NCBI GenBank assembly: GCA_028712475.1
Contig: JAQTQB010000002.1
Coordinates: 62,001-126,000 of the forward strand
Origin: Verrucomicrobiales bacterium
GTDB lineage: Bacteria > Verrucomicrobiota > Verrucomicrobiia > Limisphaerales > UBA11358
DNA: 64,000 nucleotides
Direction: 5' to 3'
The notes under the pieces: model-generated
Seen by the model: only the letters and a program-made list of their open reading frames with translations
What the model was told of the DNA's origin: nothing
The model's database searches: none
Program-made: the position numbers and the translations under genes
Part shown: positions 37,826 through 48,171 of the stretch, in pieces
Numbering within the stretch: position 1 is the first letter of the stretch
Layout of the letters: each line of letters begins with the position of its first letter

Positions 37826-39088
37826 ATGAATCAATGCCTGCCGCTGGGGAAATTATCGTTTGGCATGGGCGACCGTTTCGGTCATCAGGGCAAGGCGCAG
37901 CTGCGCGCGTGCGTGCTCGCCACCGAACTGGGCGCGCATTTTGTGCCCGTCTGGAACAAATCCAACCGCGAACACTCCTTCATCGGCACCGAACCGTCCA
38001 GTTTACGCGCCGAGGCCGACGACGCGGTGAAGGCGCTCGGCTGGAAAAAAAGTTATCATGTGGATGCCGACCACATCCGCCTCGAAACGGTGGATCGTTT
38101 CATCGCGCCCTCGGATTTCTTCACGATTGACGTGGCGGACAGCATCGGCAAGCCCGCCAGCGTGACGGACGTGAAGGCGTTTGCGGCCCGGCATCCCGAA
38201 CTGAACGGCACAGTTTCCATTCCGAACATTGACAAACCATTTGTGATTTCGCGCACCGAAGTGGAACGGGTCGCCAATAAATTCCTGCTGGCCGTGCAGG
38301 ATGCCGGCAAGATCTATCGGCACATCCTGGCGGCCAAAGGCGCGGAGAATTTCATCACCGAGGTTTCGATGGACGAAACCGACAGCCCGCAGACGCCGAC
38401 GGAACTGCTGATCATTCTGGCCGCAATCGCAGACCAGAAAATCCCGATCCAGACGATCGCGCCCAAGTTCACCGGCCGTTTCAACAAGGGCGTGGATTAC
38501 GTCGGCGATGTGAAGCAGTTTGAGAAGGAATTCAACGATGACCTCGCCGTCATCGCATTCGCCGTCAAGAAATACGGCCTGCCGCCGTCGCTGAAATTGA
38601 GCGTTCATTCCGGCAGCGACAAGTTTTCCATTTATGAGCCGATGCGCCGCGCGCTCAAGAAATTTGACGCGGGCGTCCACATCAAGACCGCCGGCACAAC
38701 CTGGCTGGAAGAACTCATCGGCCTGGCGGAGGCGGGCGGCGACGGTTTGGAAATCGCGAAGGAAATATACGCGTGCGCGATGGAGCACGTGGACGAATTC
38801 TGCGCGCCTTACGCCAGCGTCATTGATATTGATAAAGCGAAACTGCCGGGCGCGGCGGTGGTGAACGGCTGGAATTCCAAGCAGTTCACCGATGCGCTGC
38901 GTCACGACCAGAAAAATCCCGGCTACAATTCCAGCTTCCGCCAGTTGCTGCACGTCAGCTTCAAGGTCGCGGCTAAAAAAGGCGGACGTTATCTGAACGC
39001 GCTTAAAAAGCACGAAGCCATTGTCGCCAGGAACGTGACGAAAAACCTTTTCGAGCGGCACATGAAGCCGTTGTTACTTGGGAAATAA
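37826..39088 (+). CDS. uxaE: tagaturonate epimerase family protein
   Basis: LGKLSFGMGDRFGHQGKAQLRAC...VDADHIRLETVDRFIAPSDFFTIDVAD; directly upstream of uxaC. Confidence 0.8.
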   Translation: MNQCLPLGKLSFGMGDRFGHQGKAQLRACVLATELGAHFVPVWNKSNREHSFIGTEPSSLRAEADDAVKALGWKKSYHVDADHIRLETVDRFIAPSDFFTIDVADSIGKPASVTDVKAFAARHPELNGTVSIPNIDKPFVISRTEVERVANKFLLAVQDAGKIYRHILAAKGAENFITEVSMDETDSPQTPTELLIILAAIADQKIPIQTIAPKFTGRFNKGVDYVGDVKQFEKEFNDDLAVIAFAVKKYGLPPSLKLSVHSGSDKFSIYEPMRRALKKFDAGVHIKTAGTTWLEELIGLAEAGGDGLEIAKEIYACAMEHVDEFCAPYASVIDIDKAKLPGAAVVNGWNSKQFTDALRHDQKNPGYNSSFRQLLHVSFKVAAKKGGRYLNALKKHEAIVARNVTKNLFERHMKPLLLGK

Positions 39089-39090
39089 TT

Positions 39091-40545
39091 ATGGCTTTCA
39101 TCCACGACGACTTTTTGCTGGGCACAAAAACGGCGCGCAGGCTGTATCACAAATACGCCGGGGCCGAGCCGATCTTTGATTATCACTGCCACATTCCGCC
39201 GCGCGAGATCGCCGGCAACCGCCGGTTCAACAACCTGTTTGAAATCTGGCTGGAAGGAGATCATTACAAATGGCGCGCGATGCGGGCAAACGGCGTCGCG
39301 GAAAAATTCTGCACCGGCGACGCCTCGCCGCATGACAAGTTTCTCGCGTGGGCCAAAACTGTTCCGCACACGCTGCGCAATCCCCTGTATCATTGGACGC
39401 ATCTCGAACTGACGCGCTACTTCGGCATCACGGACCTGCTCGATGAAACCACGGCGGAAAAAATCTGGAAGCAGGCGAATGAAAAGCTCGCCACGCCCGC
39501 GCTCACGACCCAGGGCATCCTGAAAAAATTCCAGGTCAAGGTCGTCTGCACGACGGACGATCCGGCGGACAATCTGGAACATCACCGTGCCTTTGCCAGG
39601 CAAAGGCATCCGACGAAGATGCTGCCCGCGTTCCGCCCGGACAAGGCGTTGACGGTGAACCAGCCCGCCGGTTTTAACTGGTGGGTCGAACAGCTTTCCG
39701 CCGCCGCGAACATTGACATCAACAGCTTTGGCGCGTTCATCATGGCCTTGCAGAAGCGGCACGACTTTTTTCATTCGCAAGGCTGCCGGTTGTCCGATCA
39801 CGGCCTGGACCATTGCTTCGCGGATTTTTGTTCCGAAAAGATTGCCGCCGGAATTTTCGACAAGGCGCGCCAAGGCGGACCGGTTTCACCGCTGGAACAT
39901 TCGCAGTTCGCGTCGTTCATGATGCTGTTCTTCGGCCGGCTCGATGCCAAACGCGGCTGGACGAAGCAGCTTCACCTCGGCGCGCTCCGCAGCAACAACA
40001 CGCGCCTGCTCAAGCAGCTTGGGCCGGACACGGGCTTTGATTCCATCGGCGATTTTCCGCAGACACAGCCGCTCGCAGCCTATCTGGACAAACTGGATTC
40101 GGAGAATTCCCTGCCGAAAACGGTCATTTATAATCTGAACCCGGCGGACAATTACGCCTTCGCCGCGATGATCGGGAATTTTCAGGACGGCACCATTCCC
40201 GGCAAAATCCAATACGGTTCCGGCTGGTGGTTTTTGGACCAGAAGGAAGGCATGGAAATGCAGATCAACGCGCTCTCGAATCTCGGCCTGCTCTCGCGGT
40301 TCATCGGCATGATCACGGATTCACGCTCGTTCATGAGCTATCCTCGCCACGAGTATTTCCGCCGCACGCTCTGCAACCTGATCGGCCGCGACATCGAAAA
40401 CGGGGCAATTCCCAACGATGAAGGCCTGGTCGGCCCGATGATCAGAAACATCTGCTACGCGAACGCGAAGAACTACATGGCCTTCCCCGGCGTGGACGAA
40501 GCCGCGCCCAAGAATAAAAAATCCGGCGGAAGGCCGCGGAGATGA
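39091..40545 (+). CDS. uxaC: glucuronate isomerase
   Basis: FIHDDFLLGTKTARRLYHKYAGAEPIFDYHCHIPPREIA...WHRA-type isomerase core. Confidence 0.93.
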   Translation: MAFIHDDFLLGTKTARRLYHKYAGAEPIFDYHCHIPPREIAGNRRFNNLFEIWLEGDHYKWRAMRANGVAEKFCTGDASPHDKFLAWAKTVPHTLRNPLYHWTHLELTRYFGITDLLDETTAEKIWKQANEKLATPALTTQGILKKFQVKVVCTTDDPADNLEHHRAFARQRHPTKMLPAFRPDKALTVNQPAGFNWWVEQLSAAANIDINSFGAFIMALQKRHDFFHSQGCRLSDHGLDHCFADFCSEKIAAGIFDKARQGGPVSPLEHSQFASFMMLFFGRLDAKRGWTKQLHLGALRSNNTRLLKQLGPDTGFDSIGDFPQTQPLAAYLDKLDSENSLPKTVIYNLNPADNYAFAAMIGNFQDGTIPGKIQYGSGWWFLDQKEGMEMQINALSNLGLLSRFIGMITDSRSFMSYPRHEYFRRTLCNLIGRDIENGAIPNDEGLVGPMIRNICYANAKNYMAFPGVDEAAPKNKKSGGRPRR

Positions 40546-40605
40546 ATTTCCGGACAGGTCAATTTCAACTTTGAAGTCGCCGCGTTGAACGGTTACGCTG
40601 TCGTC

Positions 40606-43293
40606 ATGTCACGCAAGTCGGCTTCAGATTCAAAAAACGGTTTCGGCGATATCATCGGCGTCGCGCTGCTGGCCATCGCATTGCTGCTGCTCGTCGCGCA
40701 GCTTTCCTTTGACCGCTACGACATCTCCCTTTTCCGCGACCCGCACAACAAGCCGGTGCATAACTGGATCGGGCCGCTGGGCGCGTATCTGGCGTGGGGT
40801 TCGTTCCTGCCGCTAGGGCTGGTCGGCTATCTTTTGCCGTGGCTGCTCGCGGCGTTCGGCGTGGCGTATCTGCTGAATTTTCTTGGCTATTTGCGCGAGC
40901 ATCTGCGCTGGTCGCTGCTCTGGACCGCCATGCTGGTCGTCTCGCTCACCGGCCTGCTTTACATCATGGAAAAGGCTGGACTGCTCGGGAAAATCCATCT
41001 GCGTATCGGTTCCTTATGGGGTGCGGGCGGCTGGCTCGGCTACGCGACCTTCGGGCAGACCCAAAATTACAATTTCGGCCTTTCCCTGCTTGGCTCACTG
41101 GGCGCGACGATTGTTTATGCCGCGCTGTGTCTCATCAGCCTGCTGTTCCTGACCAATTTCCAGCTCGGCGAATGGATCCGCGCCTTTCTGGAAAAAGAAA
41201 ATGCTCAGCAATCCGACCTCGAAAAAACGCAGCCCAAGACCAGCGAGGAAATTGCGCTGGAACGCCGTGCCCGTGACCTCGAAAAGCAGGCGAGAAAATT
41301 GCAGGAGGAAGTCGCTGAAGCCACACGTTCCGGCTTGGGCGCAGATTTACAGCCTGTTCCCGAACCGACCGTCCGCGATTTGAGCGTGCCGCAATCCAAG
41401 TCCGCCAACGCTCCGCGCTTCCGCAAGACCACCTTCCCCGGATCATCCAAAGCACCCGAACCGCCGGACGAAGTCGAAGTGATTCCCGCCCGGGAAATCG
41501 TCGCCGCCACGACCGGGGTCATTCTCGGCAAAAAAGCGGACGAGGAAAAACCTCTTGAGGAAAAAATTGAAGAGCCGGTCGCCGAAAAAGCCGATGCTGA
41601 AAAAACCGGCGAGGAAAAAGCCGAATCGGAAATCAAGATCACCGGAATTGCGCCGACGCGAAGCCGGCTGCCGCGCAAACCCAAGCCCATCACCGTCGCG
41701 CAGACGCCGATGATCGGGAATTATCAGTTGCCGCCGATGGATTTTCTCCAGCACGCGGACATGACCGTCAAGCCCACCGAGACCAAGGAGGAATTGATGG
41801 CCAACGCGCGGCTCATGCAGCAGACGCTCGCGCAGTTCGACATCGAGGTGCAGCTCGGTGACATCACCAAAGGCCCGACCATCACGCGCTACGAACTGCA
41901 TCCCGCTCCCGGCGTGAAGCTGGAAAAAATCGCCGCGCTCAACAACAACATCGCCGCCGTGCTCAAGGCCGAACGCATCAACATCCTTGCGCCCGTGCCG
42001 GGAAAAAGCTCCGTCGGCGTCGAGGTGCCGAACGCCATCAAGACCAAGGTCATCATGCGCGATCTGTTCGAGTCGGACGAATGGCGCAACACCAAGGCGC
42101 GCATTCCCATCGCGCTCGGCAAGGACGTTTACGGCCATCCCATCATCGCCGACCTCGCAGAGATGCCGCACTGCCTCATCGCCGGCAGCACCGGTTCCGG
42201 CAAATCCGTCTGCATCAATTCCATCATCGCGTCGCTGCTCTACCGCTTCTCGCCGGATCAACTGCGCTTCGTGATGATTGATCCCAAGGTCGTCGAGCTT
42301 CAGCAATACAACGCCCTGCCCCACCTCGTCGTGCCGGTCGTCACCGATCCGAAAAAAGTTCTGCTCGCCCTGCGCTGGGTCGTCAACGAAATGGAAAAGC
42401 GCTACCAGATTTTCGCGCGCGTCAACGTCCGCAACATCAAATCGTTCAACGACCGCCCGAAGGACAAGCTCGCGCCGCCGCAGGAACCTGAATTGCCGCT
42501 CATGGCGAAAAAAGAAAAAGTCGAGCCGGGCGCGGATGGTTTCGCCGTGGAAGTGGACGAGCAGATCGTCGTCCCGCGCGACGAGGACATCATCATCCCC
42601 GAAAAGTTGAGCTACATCGTCGTCATCATTGACGAACTCGCGGACTTGATGCTCGTGGCGCCGGCCGACGTGGAGATGGCCATCGCCCGCATCACGCAAA
42701 TGGCGCGCGCAGCGGGAATCCATTGCATCGTCGCCACGCAGCGGCCTTCCGTGGACGTCATCACCGGCGTCATCAAGGCGAACATTCCGGCGCGCATCGC
42801 GTTCCAGGTCGCGGCCAAGGTGGACTCCCGCACGATTCTCGACGCGATGGGTGCCGACAAATTGCTCGGCAAGGGCGACATGCTGTATCTCCCGCCCGGC
42901 TCCGGGAAATTGATCCGCGCACAAGGCGCGCTCATCACCGACCACGAAATCCAGAGCGTCGTGGACTTCATCGCCAAGCAGGGCAAGCCGAGTTACGAGG
43001 CGGAAATCCACAAGCAGCTTTCCAAACCCGTGGCCAGCTTCGGCGACGAAAGCGGCATTGATGAGGACGAGGAAATCATCCAGCAATGCATCGAAGTCAT
43101 CCGAAGTGAACAGAAGGCGAGCGTCTCGCTCTTGCAACGCCGTCTGCGCCTTGGCTACGGCCGCGCCGCGCGCATCATGGACGAACTGGAAAACCGCGGC
43201 ATCGTCGGCGAGAGCAAAGGCGCCGAACCGCGTGAAATCCTGATTGACCTCGACGGCGAAGGCCACGACGGCGCGGGGCAAAGCGCGGTGTGA
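40606..43293 (+). CDS. ftsK: DNA translocase FtsK
   Basis: 4 TM N-term; MPHCLIAGSTGSGKSVCINSIIASLL; C-terminal gamma winged-helix ASVSLLQRRLRLGYGRAARIMDELENRGIVG. Confidence 0.95.
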   Translation: MSRKSASDSKNGFGDIIGVALLAIALLLLVAQLSFDRYDISLFRDPHNKPVHNWIGPLGAYLAWGSFLPLGLVGYLLPWLLAAFGVAYLLNFLGYLREHLRWSLLWTAMLVVSLTGLLYIMEKAGLLGKIHLRIGSLWGAGGWLGYATFGQTQNYNFGLSLLGSLGATIVYAALCLISLLFLTNFQLGEWIRAFLEKENAQQSDLEKTQPKTSEEIALERRARDLEKQARKLQEEVAEATRSGLGADLQPVPEPTVRDLSVPQSKSANAPRFRKTTFPGSSKAPEPPDEVEVIPAREIVAATTGVILGKKADEEKPLEEKIEEPVAEKADAEKTGEEKAESEIKITGIAPTRSRLPRKPKPITVAQTPMIGNYQLPPMDFLQHADMTVKPTETKEELMANARLMQQTLAQFDIEVQLGDITKGPTITRYELHPAPGVKLEKIAALNNNIAAVLKAERINILAPVPGKSSVGVEVPNAIKTKVIMRDLFESDEWRNTKARIPIALGKDVYGHPIIADLAEMPHCLIAGSTGSGKSVCINSIIASLLYRFSPDQLRFVMIDPKVVELQQYNALPHLVVPVVTDPKKVLLALRWVVNEMEKRYQIFARVNVRNIKSFNDRPKDKLAPPQEPELPLMAKKEKVEPGADGFAVEVDEQIVVPRDEDIIIPEKLSYIVVIIDELADLMLVAPADVEMAIARITQMARAAGIHCIVATQRPSVDVITGVIKANIPARIAFQVAAKVDSRTILDAMGADKLLGKGDMLYLPPGSGKLIRAQGALITDHEIQSVVDFIAKQGKPSYEAEIHKQLSKPVASFGDESGIDEDEEIIQQCIEVIRSEQKASVSLLQRRLRLGYGRAARIMDELENRGIVGESKGAEPREILIDLDGEGHDGAGQSAV

Positions 43294-43299
43294 AAAAAA

Positions 43300-43360
43300 T
43301 TAGCCACAGATGAACACAGATTTACACAGATGTGTTTCATCTGTGAAAATCTGTGGCTAA
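43300..43360. repeat. palindromic dispersed repeat between convergent genes (possible terminator)
   Basis: ttagccacagatgaacacagat...atctgtgaaaatctgtggctaa. Confidence 0.7.
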
Positions 43361-43373
43361 AAACCCTGCGGCT

Positions 43374-44963
43374 TTATTTCTGCGGATACTGCCAGACCCA
43401 GTCGCCTTTTTCCCGGTCAACTGAACCGCCTTTGGTAAGGACAATTTTCCCGCCATCATCCTTTTCATCCCAGCCGACGGAGTAGAGGACAAATTTTCCA
43501 TCGTCCGTGCGGCGATAATGCAGCGGCTTGCCGTTGATGATGTCGTGCGGTAGTTGCGCGATGAACTGCGGCACAAGCGCGTCGAGCGTTTCGGGATAAT
43601 TGCCATGCGCGAGGCTGAAACGTTCGAGCGCGCAAGCTGTGCGCGCCAAATCCACCTGCGACTGGATGAGCGCAAATTTTATCACCGCCTTGCCTACAGC
43701 GGGAAAAATCATCCGTGCCTGAACGTTGTAGAGCGACCAGTGTTTCGCCTCCTTGAAATCCGCCTCGGTGGTGCGGTAGGCGGCGACGGAGACCGTGCGA
43801 TTCGTCATGTCCACTAGCGGCAGCATGAACTGGTCATACATCTGCGCGAAGGATAGTTCGTTCCTGTAAAAGAAAGCGCTCGGCGTCCAGCGCAGGCTGA
43901 TGGTCGTGACCTTGCCCGAATCAGGGTCGGAATATTTGATTGCGCGCGTGGTTCTTTGATCTTCGAGAGTGGTGATGGCAAACGCGCGTTCGCCGCGCAT
44001 GGCGCATGGGTAGTTTGACAACATGTCCAATGCGGCCAGCGCCTGCTCCAGCTCCGCCAGTTGGGCGTCATTCCAACGGTGTTGTGCCAGCCCTTCATAA
44101 ACGGGCTGGAGCGTCATGGCGGTTTCCGCGATGCCGACCAGTTGGGCAATCAACAACGGCATCTGGCATTGCTCGTCATCAAGCCGGAGCATCAGTTGGA
44201 TGTCCTCCAAAGCCGCAGCGGGCTGTTCGTCCGCCAACTCCGCCACGGCGCGCAGTTGAAGCACCTGACAACGGCTTTTGGTTGCGGAATAATATTCCAG
44301 CGAGGCGGAGATAAACGATTCATCCAATTTGCTGCCGGCAAAAAGCGAGAGCATCTGGTTGGTGCCGCCGCGCAGTTTTTCAATGTCCGCGTCATACTTG
44401 CTCAACGCCAGCAGCACATCCTTGGCCGGTGTCTGCGGTTGCGGTGCCACGGGAAATTCATCCGGCGAATTCGTCGTCGGTGTCCGGTAATACTCCTGCC
44501 AGATTTTCAAATCCGTCAGCCTGCCCCTCGTCCAGTCGCCGGAAGTCTGCTTGGGCCAGGTGCCGTCATCGCGAGTGATGCGGAAATTTCGCTCGCCGAA
44601 AAAGTTTGTTTCCGGCGTTTTCCGAATGTGGCTGGCGCTGTTTTTTATGAAGTCGTTGACGTTGGTTCCGCCCATCTTGAGAATTTCCCCGGTTCGTTCG
44701 TTAAATTGAATCTTTACGAAATCCTTCAACCCCGGCGCGTTGGTGATGGCTGTGCCGCCCGCCGCGCCTACCGGCAACAAGGCCGACCACTCAAACCGTT
44801 CACCGTGCGCCTCGGCAGCACGCTTGTAATTTTCCCACGCGCGTTTGCCGCGCCAGTTCTCCTCGGTGACAAGCACCGCCGCGAGCGTGATCAGCACGGC
44901 GAGGCCGATCAGTCCCCAGCGCAGCAGACGCCAGCCGAGTTTGCGTTTTGGTTTTTCGTTCAT
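43374..44963 (-). CDS. hypothetical membrane-anchored protein
   Basis: 529 aa, N-terminal TM, in operon with ECF sigma factor. Confidence 0.75.
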   Translation of the reverse strand: MNEKPKRKLGWRLLRWGLIGLAVLITLAAVLVTEENWRGKRAWENYKRAAEAHGERFEWSALLPVGAAGGTAITNAPGLKDFVKIQFNERTGEILKMGGTNVNDFIKNSASHIRKTPETNFFGERNFRITRDDGTWPKQTSGDWTRGRLTDLKIWQEYYRTPTTNSPDEFPVAPQPQTPAKDVLLALSKYDADIEKLRGGTNQMLSLFAGSKLDESFISASLEYYSATKSRCQVLQLRAVAELADEQPAAALEDIQLMLRLDDEQCQMPLLIAQLVGIAETAMTLQPVYEGLAQHRWNDAQLAELEQALAALDMLSNYPCAMRGERAFAITTLEDQRTTRAIKYSDPDSGKVTTISLRWTPSAFFYRNELSFAQMYDQFMLPLVDMTNRTVSVAAYRTTEADFKEAKHWSLYNVQARMIFPAVGKAVIKFALIQSQVDLARTACALERFSLAHGNYPETLDALVPQFIAQLPHDIINGKPLHYRRTDDGKFVLYSVGWDEKDDGGKIVLTKGGSVDREKGDWVWQYPQK

Positions 44964-45388
44964 GCGATGAGCGGTTGATAATTTTCCGTGCGCGGTTTGG
45001 GTGAAAATGTCTTCGGCGGCTCGGCCTCAACCGTCGGCGCGCGGTCGGCGAACAGCTCGTTCATCCAGCGCTGTTGTTCGCGGAAGCTCATCATCGCCGG
45101 GGCGGCGGTCATCTTGCCGGCGGGCGACGGCTCATGTTGCGCGAGGTTGATCGTGAGGATCAGCAGCCAGACCGCCGCCAGTCCCGTCCAAATCCGGCGG
45201 CACGGCCAGACCAGTTCCAGCCAGATATTATTTAAGACACAAAGGCGCAAAGGCGCAAAGCTGGTCAGCAAACTTTGCGTCTTCGCGCCTTGGTTGTTCA
45301 ATTCCGCAACGACCTCGCGGCGGAGGGCGTCGAGCTTGGGCGCGGCAGCCTGATGGCGGGCAAACAAAATGTTACGCGGCGTTTTCAT
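44960..45388 (-). CDS. hypothetical membrane protein (possible anti-sigma)
   Basis: ATGA overlap with downstream gene, single TM, downstream of sigma factor. Confidence 0.6.
   Translation of the reverse strand: MKTPRNILFARHQAAAPKLDALRREVVAELNNQGAKTQSLLTSFAPLRLCVLNNIWLELVWPCRRIWTGLAAVWLLILTINLAQHEPSPAGKMTAAPAMMSFREQQRWMNELFADRAPTVEAEPPKTFSPKPRTENYQPLIA
45234..45292. repeat. palindromic dispersed repeat inserted in CDS
   Basis: aagacacaaaggcgcaaaggcgcaaagc...actttgcgtcttcgcgcctt. Confidence 0.65.
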
Positions 45389-45929
45389 TTTTCACCTCCA
45401 GTAATTTTCTCAAAGATTTCTTGGCGTAATGCAACCGGGACTTCACGGTGCCAAGCTGGGTTTCCGTGATGCGGCCAATTTCTTCCAGCGAGAACTCCTC
45501 GACGAAATGCAGCAACAGGACGGAGCGCTGGGGAAGCGGCAGTTGATTCAGTAAATTCATAAACTCGGCTTCCTGTTCCTGCCGGATGAGCAAATCGTCC
45601 GGGCCGGTTTCAAAGTCATCCGCTGCTTCGGGAATTTCATCAAACAGAATTTCCCTCCGTTTGCGCCAGACCTGAATGCATTTCTGATGCGCGATGCCAA
45701 AGAGCCAGCTTCCAAACTTATTGTCCTCCCGCAGTCCGCCGATGTGCCGGACGGCGGCGATGAATGTCTCCTGCACGAGGTCGAGGCCGGCCTGTTCGTC
45801 GCGGACGAGTTCAAAGACATAGACATAAAGCGGCAGTTGGTAGCGCCGGAAGAGCGCGTCCCAAGCCGCCGGTTCACCGGCGCGGGCTTGGGTCACGGGC
45901 AGTTGTTCGGGTTCGGCCACGTCCGGCAT
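45372..45929 (-). CDS. ECF-family RNA polymerase sigma factor
   Basis: LFRRYQLPLYVYVFELVRDEQAGLDLVQETFIAAVRHIG...LPQRSVLLLHFVEEFSLEEIGRITETQLGTVKSRLHYAKKSLR. Confidence 0.92.
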   Translation of the reverse strand: MPDVAEPEQLPVTQARAGEPAAWDALFRRYQLPLYVYVFELVRDEQAGLDLVQETFIAAVRHIGGLREDNKFGSWLFGIAHQKCIQVWRKRREILFDEIPEAADDFETGPDDLLIRQEQEAEFMNLLNQLPLPQRSVLLLHFVEEFSLEEIGRITETQLGTVKSRLHYAKKSLRKLLEVKNENAA

Positions 45930-46074
45930 GTTCAACAAGTGGAATGGCCGAGGCGAGCAAAGGTTCAATCTAAATCAAAAAAGTTTTCCAAGATTGCCAA
46001 GCGCGCGGCCAATCCGCAAATTAAGCGCACGCCGACGGTTGCTGGATCATTCCGCGCCCCGGGCAAGATTTAAA

Positions 46075-47538
46075 ATGCTTTCATTCCTCCGCCAAACCAG
46101 CCCCGCGCGGCTCGTGATTTTTTTGCTGTTCGCACTGACCTGCTACCGGTTCTGGTTCGCCACGCATCTGGAGCTTGTGCCGGACGAGGCTTATTACTGG
46201 CTCTGGTCAAAACATCTGGCCGCGTCGTATCGCGACAAAGGCCCGGCCATCGCCTGGACCATCGCGGCGGGGACAAAAATCTTTGGCGACACGGTTTTGG
46301 GCATCCGCTTTTTCGCCGTGATCTTGAGCACGGGCATCAGCGCCCTGCTCTTCCTGCTGGCGCGGCGGATGTATGACGACCGCGTGGCGCTGTGGTGCGT
46401 GGTGCTGGCCTCGGTCATCCCGATGATGGCGGTGGGTTCGATCCTGATGACGATTGATTCGTTGAGCGTCTTTTTCTGGGCGCTGGCCGTGCTGATTTTT
46501 TGGAGGGCGATTCAACGCGACAAAACTTCCGACTGGTTCTGGCTGGGGCTGGCCATCGGCGCGGGTTTTCTCGCGAAGTTCACGAACGGCGTGCAGCTCG
46601 GCTGCATCGGATTTTTCCTGCTCTGGTCCAAGGAACATCGGCGGCTGTTGTTCAGCCGGAAAATGCTGGTGCTGGGCGCGGGGTTCGGCCTGTGCATCCT
46701 GCCGATTCTTTGGTGGAACATGCAGAATGGCTGGGTTCATGCCATCGCCTTGCATTCCCGCAGCGGCGTGAAAAGTTCGTTCCAGATCCATCCAGTCCAG
46801 TTGCTGAAATTTATCGGCGGGCAATTCGGAGTAATGTCGCCGCTGATCATGGCGGGCATTTTCGTGGCATCCATCGCTCTCCTCTGGAAACAGCACAAGG
46901 ATTTGCGTGTGCGCTTTCTGTTGAGCCAGTTTCTGCCGGTCTATGGGCTGTTCATGTTTTTCAGCCTGAACAGCGCTGGCAAGGAGAACTGGGCGGTGCC
47001 GGCGCTGGTCACGGGCATCATTTTCACAGTGGTCTGCTGGCGGGAGATCGTGGCGCGTCATCCAGCGTGGCGTTGGGGCGTCGGCGCGGCGTTTGCCATC
47101 GCGCTGCTGATGACGATGGTGATGCATGACACGGAATATCTGAACCTGCCGCCCGGAAAAGACCCGTTGCGCCGAGCGCAGGGCTGGAAGGATTTCGCGG
47201 CGCACGTCCAGACGGCCCGCGAGAAACACGACGCGAACCTGTTGATCGGCGATCATTATTCGCAGGCCAGCATGATGGCGTTTTATCTGCCGGATCAGCC
47301 GACGACTTATCTGCTGCCCGCACCCTACGGCGCGTCGCAGTTCACCCTCTGGCCCGGCTACAATAAACAGCCTGACACCCGCGCCTTGTATGTGACCGGC
47401 CAGACAAATCCGGCAAAGGCCGTCCCCCAGGCGTTGCGGGACGAATTCAGCAACGTGGAGCTGGTAGATGACTTCTGGTCGCAGCATCATGGCCGGCCCA
47501 TGACCCATTTTTACATCTACCTTTGCACCCGCAGTTGA
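46075..47538 (+). CDS. glycosyltransferase family 39 (ArnT-like) membrane protein
   Basis: LVPDEAYYWLWSKHLAASYRDKGPAIAWTIAAGTKIFGDTVLGIRF. Confidence 0.9.
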   Translation: MLSFLRQTSPARLVIFLLFALTCYRFWFATHLELVPDEAYYWLWSKHLAASYRDKGPAIAWTIAAGTKIFGDTVLGIRFFAVILSTGISALLFLLARRMYDDRVALWCVVLASVIPMMAVGSILMTIDSLSVFFWALAVLIFWRAIQRDKTSDWFWLGLAIGAGFLAKFTNGVQLGCIGFFLLWSKEHRRLLFSRKMLVLGAGFGLCILPILWWNMQNGWVHAIALHSRSGVKSSFQIHPVQLLKFIGGQFGVMSPLIMAGIFVASIALLWKQHKDLRVRFLLSQFLPVYGLFMFFSLNSAGKENWAVPALVTGIIFTVVCWREIVARHPAWRWGVGAAFAIALLMTMVMHDTEYLNLPPGKDPLRRAQGWKDFAAHVQTAREKHDANLLIGDHYSQASMMAFYLPDQPTTYLLPAPYGASQFTLWPGYNKQPDTRALYVTGQTNPAKAVPQALRDEFSNVELVDDFWSQHHGRPMTHFYIYLCTRS

Positions 47539-47584
47539 AAATGGTTTTTTTCCAAGATTGCCAACCGCGCCGCAAACCCGCTAA

Positions 47585-48082
47585 ATGAAGAGGATGTCAA
47601 CGGTTGCCGAACAGCTCCGCGCCGCGCGCGAAGCAAAAAAACTCACGGTCGAACAGGTCGCGGACATGACCAAGATCCGCACCGACCACGTCCGCGCCCT
47701 CGAAGAAGGAAACTTCAGCGTGTTCTCCGCGCCTGTTTATATCCGCGGCTCGGTTAAAAATTACGCCTCGCGCCTCAAACTCGACGTGCCGCAAATCATG
47801 GCCGAACTCGACGCGGAACTGGGCCGCACGGAAAATTTCAGCGAGCCGCCGGCGTTGAGCGAGGAATCCAACAAGCCGCTCGACCACGTCACATTTTTAC
47901 TGGCGAAACTGAATCTGAAAATGGTGCTGGCCGGAGCCGTGGTGCTGGGGATCATTTTGCTCGTAATGCTCATCAACAGTGTGTTGCGGCATCACAAGAA
48001 AAGCGATCCCCTGGGCAATCTGCCGCCCGCCCGCGTTGAACCGGCCAATCCCGGCAACACCCTGCCGCTGCCGAAACGGTGA
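47585..48082 (+). CDS. RodZ-like HTH transmembrane protein
   Basis: AEQLRAAREAKKLTVEQVADMTKIRTDHVRALEEGNFSVFSAPVYIRGSVKNYA plus TM. Confidence 0.87.
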   Translation: MKRMSTVAEQLRAAREAKKLTVEQVADMTKIRTDHVRALEEGNFSVFSAPVYIRGSVKNYASRLKLDVPQIMAELDAELGRTENFSEPPALSEESNKPLDHVTFLLAKLNLKMVLAGAVVLGIILLVMLINSVLRHHKKSDPLGNLPPARVEPANPGNTLPLPKR

Positions 48083-48171
48083 TTGAACTTACCATTTGCG
48101 ACATACGGTTTACGAGTCTCCCTGCCATTCCACGCGGCGCGTCAATCGCATATCGTAAATCTGAATCCCGT

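Noticed and set aside
41443-43281. 612-aa minus-strand ORF
   Set aside because: Antisense shadow of ftsK
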